NCBI GenBank assembly: GCA_023269935.1
Contig: JAGDXC010000009.1
Location: 1-21,347 of the forward strand
DNA from: Thermocladium sp.
GTDB taxonomy: Archaea; Thermoproteota; Thermoprotei; Thermoproteales; Thermocladiaceae
Length of the DNA stretch: 21,347 bases
Reading direction: 5' to 3'
Both the position numbers and the translations under genes were made by a program. Below are positions 20,686 to 21,347 of this stretch, piece after piece; position 1 is the first letter of the stretch, and the number at the start of each line of letters is the position of its first letter. Under the pieces are notes generated by a model. That model worked only from the letters and a program-made list of their open reading frames with translations. It ran no database searches and had not been told where the DNA came from.

Positions 20686-21347
20686 ATGAAGGCAGTGACA
20701 GTTGTTCCAGGCGTACCTAATTCAATACGCTTACGTGATGTTGATAAGCCAAGCCCAAGGCGAGGCGAGGCACTGCTGAGACCACTGCAAATAGGTATAT
20801 GCGGCACTGATAAGGAGATAATAGAGGGCAAGTATGGTAAGGCGCCTGATGGTTCCCAATTTCTAATACTTGGACATGAGGCGCTAGCTAGAGTTGAGGC
20901 AATTGGGGATGGCGTGGATTCAGTCGCAGAGGGGGAAGTAGTCGTGCCAACCGTTAGGCGCCCCGTAAATTGCGATCTACCGGTTGATTATTGCCCTATG
21001 GGCCACTATGTGGAGCATGGCATATGGGGACTCCATGGCCATGCAGCCGAATTCTCGGTCACTGACTCCAAGTACCTCGTCAAGGTTCCAAAGGAAGTGA
21101 TGGATGTAGCAGTCCTCACAGAGCCGCTTTCAGTAGTGGAGAAAGGCATAGATGTAGCAATGCGGGTGGGCGAGTCCAGATTTGATTGGCGACCCTCAAC
21201 AGCATTAATAATGGGAGCTGGACCCATAGGTCTCCTGGCAACCATGGTGCTTAGATTAATGGGGCTAAAGACCGTTACCGCGGCGACCCGCCCCGTTGAT
21301 AGTTTAAAGGCTAGGTTGGCTCAAGAATTGGGAAGCAAGTATATCGA
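20686..21347 (+). CDS. gdh: Glucose 1-dehydrogenase, zinc-dependent MDR type (3' truncated by window edge)
   Basis: The first 220 residues are visible, running off the window. The start MKAVTVVPG, catalytic zinc ligand Cys39 in GICGTD, His64-Glu65 in LGHEA, and Glu146 in LTEPLSVVEK are those of the archaeal glucose/galactose dehydrogenases (Sulfolobus and Thermoplasma type). The cofactor loop G-A-G-P-I-G is at 177-182. This enzyme starts the Entner-Doudoroff route by oxidising glucose to gluconolactone. The structural zinc lobe is reduced. Only Cys96 and Cys103 remain, where Sulfolobus GDH has four Cys. The leaderless ATG at 20686 shares a TATA element with pth2. The pathway partner gnaD is 1.9 kb upstream on the same strand. 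Confidence 0.85.
   Translation, partial: MKAVTVVPGVPNSIRLRDVDKPSPRRGEALLRPLQIGICGTDKEIIEGKYGKAPDGSQFLILGHEALARVEAIGDGVDSVAEGEVVVPTVRRPVNCDLPVDYCPMGHYVEHGIWGLHGHAAEFSVTDSKYLVKVPKEVMDVAVLTEPLSVVEKGIDVAMRVGESRFDWRPSTALIMGAGPIGLLATMVLRLMGLKTVTAATRPVDSLKARLAQELGSKYI

Noticed and set aside
1..21347. tRNA genes, rRNA genes and CRISPR arrays
   Set aside because: By eye on both strands I found no T-arm GGTTCRA-type pattern with a cloverleaf, no rRNA-like stretch and no regularly spaced repeats.

Overview
The window looks like chromosomal DNA of a hyperthermophilic crenarchaeon, most likely a member of the Thermoproteales; the order is an inference from gene content and I cannot name the genus. The evidence is archaeal information-processing genes (long archaeal alanyl-tRNA synthetase, NAC with a UBA tail, PCNA, Pth2, archaeal Clp1, uL22, a COG1325 RNA-binding protein), a class III-signal pilin, enzymes of the archaeal Entner-Doudoroff sugar pathway, and leaderless transcription. 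In most genes an A/T-rich TATA element lies about 25-27 bp upstream of the start codon with no leader. I used that spacing to correct many starts.

Layout. 1-1530: the 3' part of an ornithine cyclodeaminase-family gene, a decayed CBS-like mini-ORF with a palindrome over its start, and a divergent pair of small genes around one TATA element. 1570-4472: ribosomal uL22 (-), a pilin (+), upp (-), a winged-helix regulator with a probable autoregulatory operator (+), and a PUA-domain protein (+). 4473-6393: a mostly non-coding, hairpin-rich stretch holding what look like IS200/IS605 (TnpB) remnants, a small RIO-like kinase (-), a candidate C/D-box sRNA, a protein with three C2H2 zinc fingers (-), and an omega-RNA-like transposon end just upstream of alaS. 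6394-10253: alaS-nac (overlapping) and a DUF973-like membrane protein. 10250-12340 (-): a tightly overlapping cluster of COG1325 protein, ABC ATPase and ABC permease. 12581-15019: a PadR regulator (-), a membrane protein and the RNA 5'-kinase Clp1 (+), with a second, very good C/D-box sRNA overlapping the clp1 stop codon. 15391-18791: HtpX protease, a tRNA-binding OB-fold protein, a NifX/NafY-like protein (-), and gluconate/galactonate dehydratase. 18875-21347: PCNA with an acidic N-terminal extension (-), a long gene-free gap, and Pth2 (-) divergent from a glucose dehydrogenase gene that runs off the window.

Glucose dehydrogenase and gluconate dehydratase are the first two oxidative steps of the archaeal Entner-Doudoroff route and lie within 2 kb of each other. 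Most other genes are translation, RNA-processing or protein-quality functions. I found no tRNA, rRNA, CRISPR array or intact transposase. The most interesting items are the two C/D sRNAs (one with an 11-nt match to 16S helix 34), the TnpB/omega-RNA-like relics, the shared TATA elements between divergent units, and the palindromic operators.
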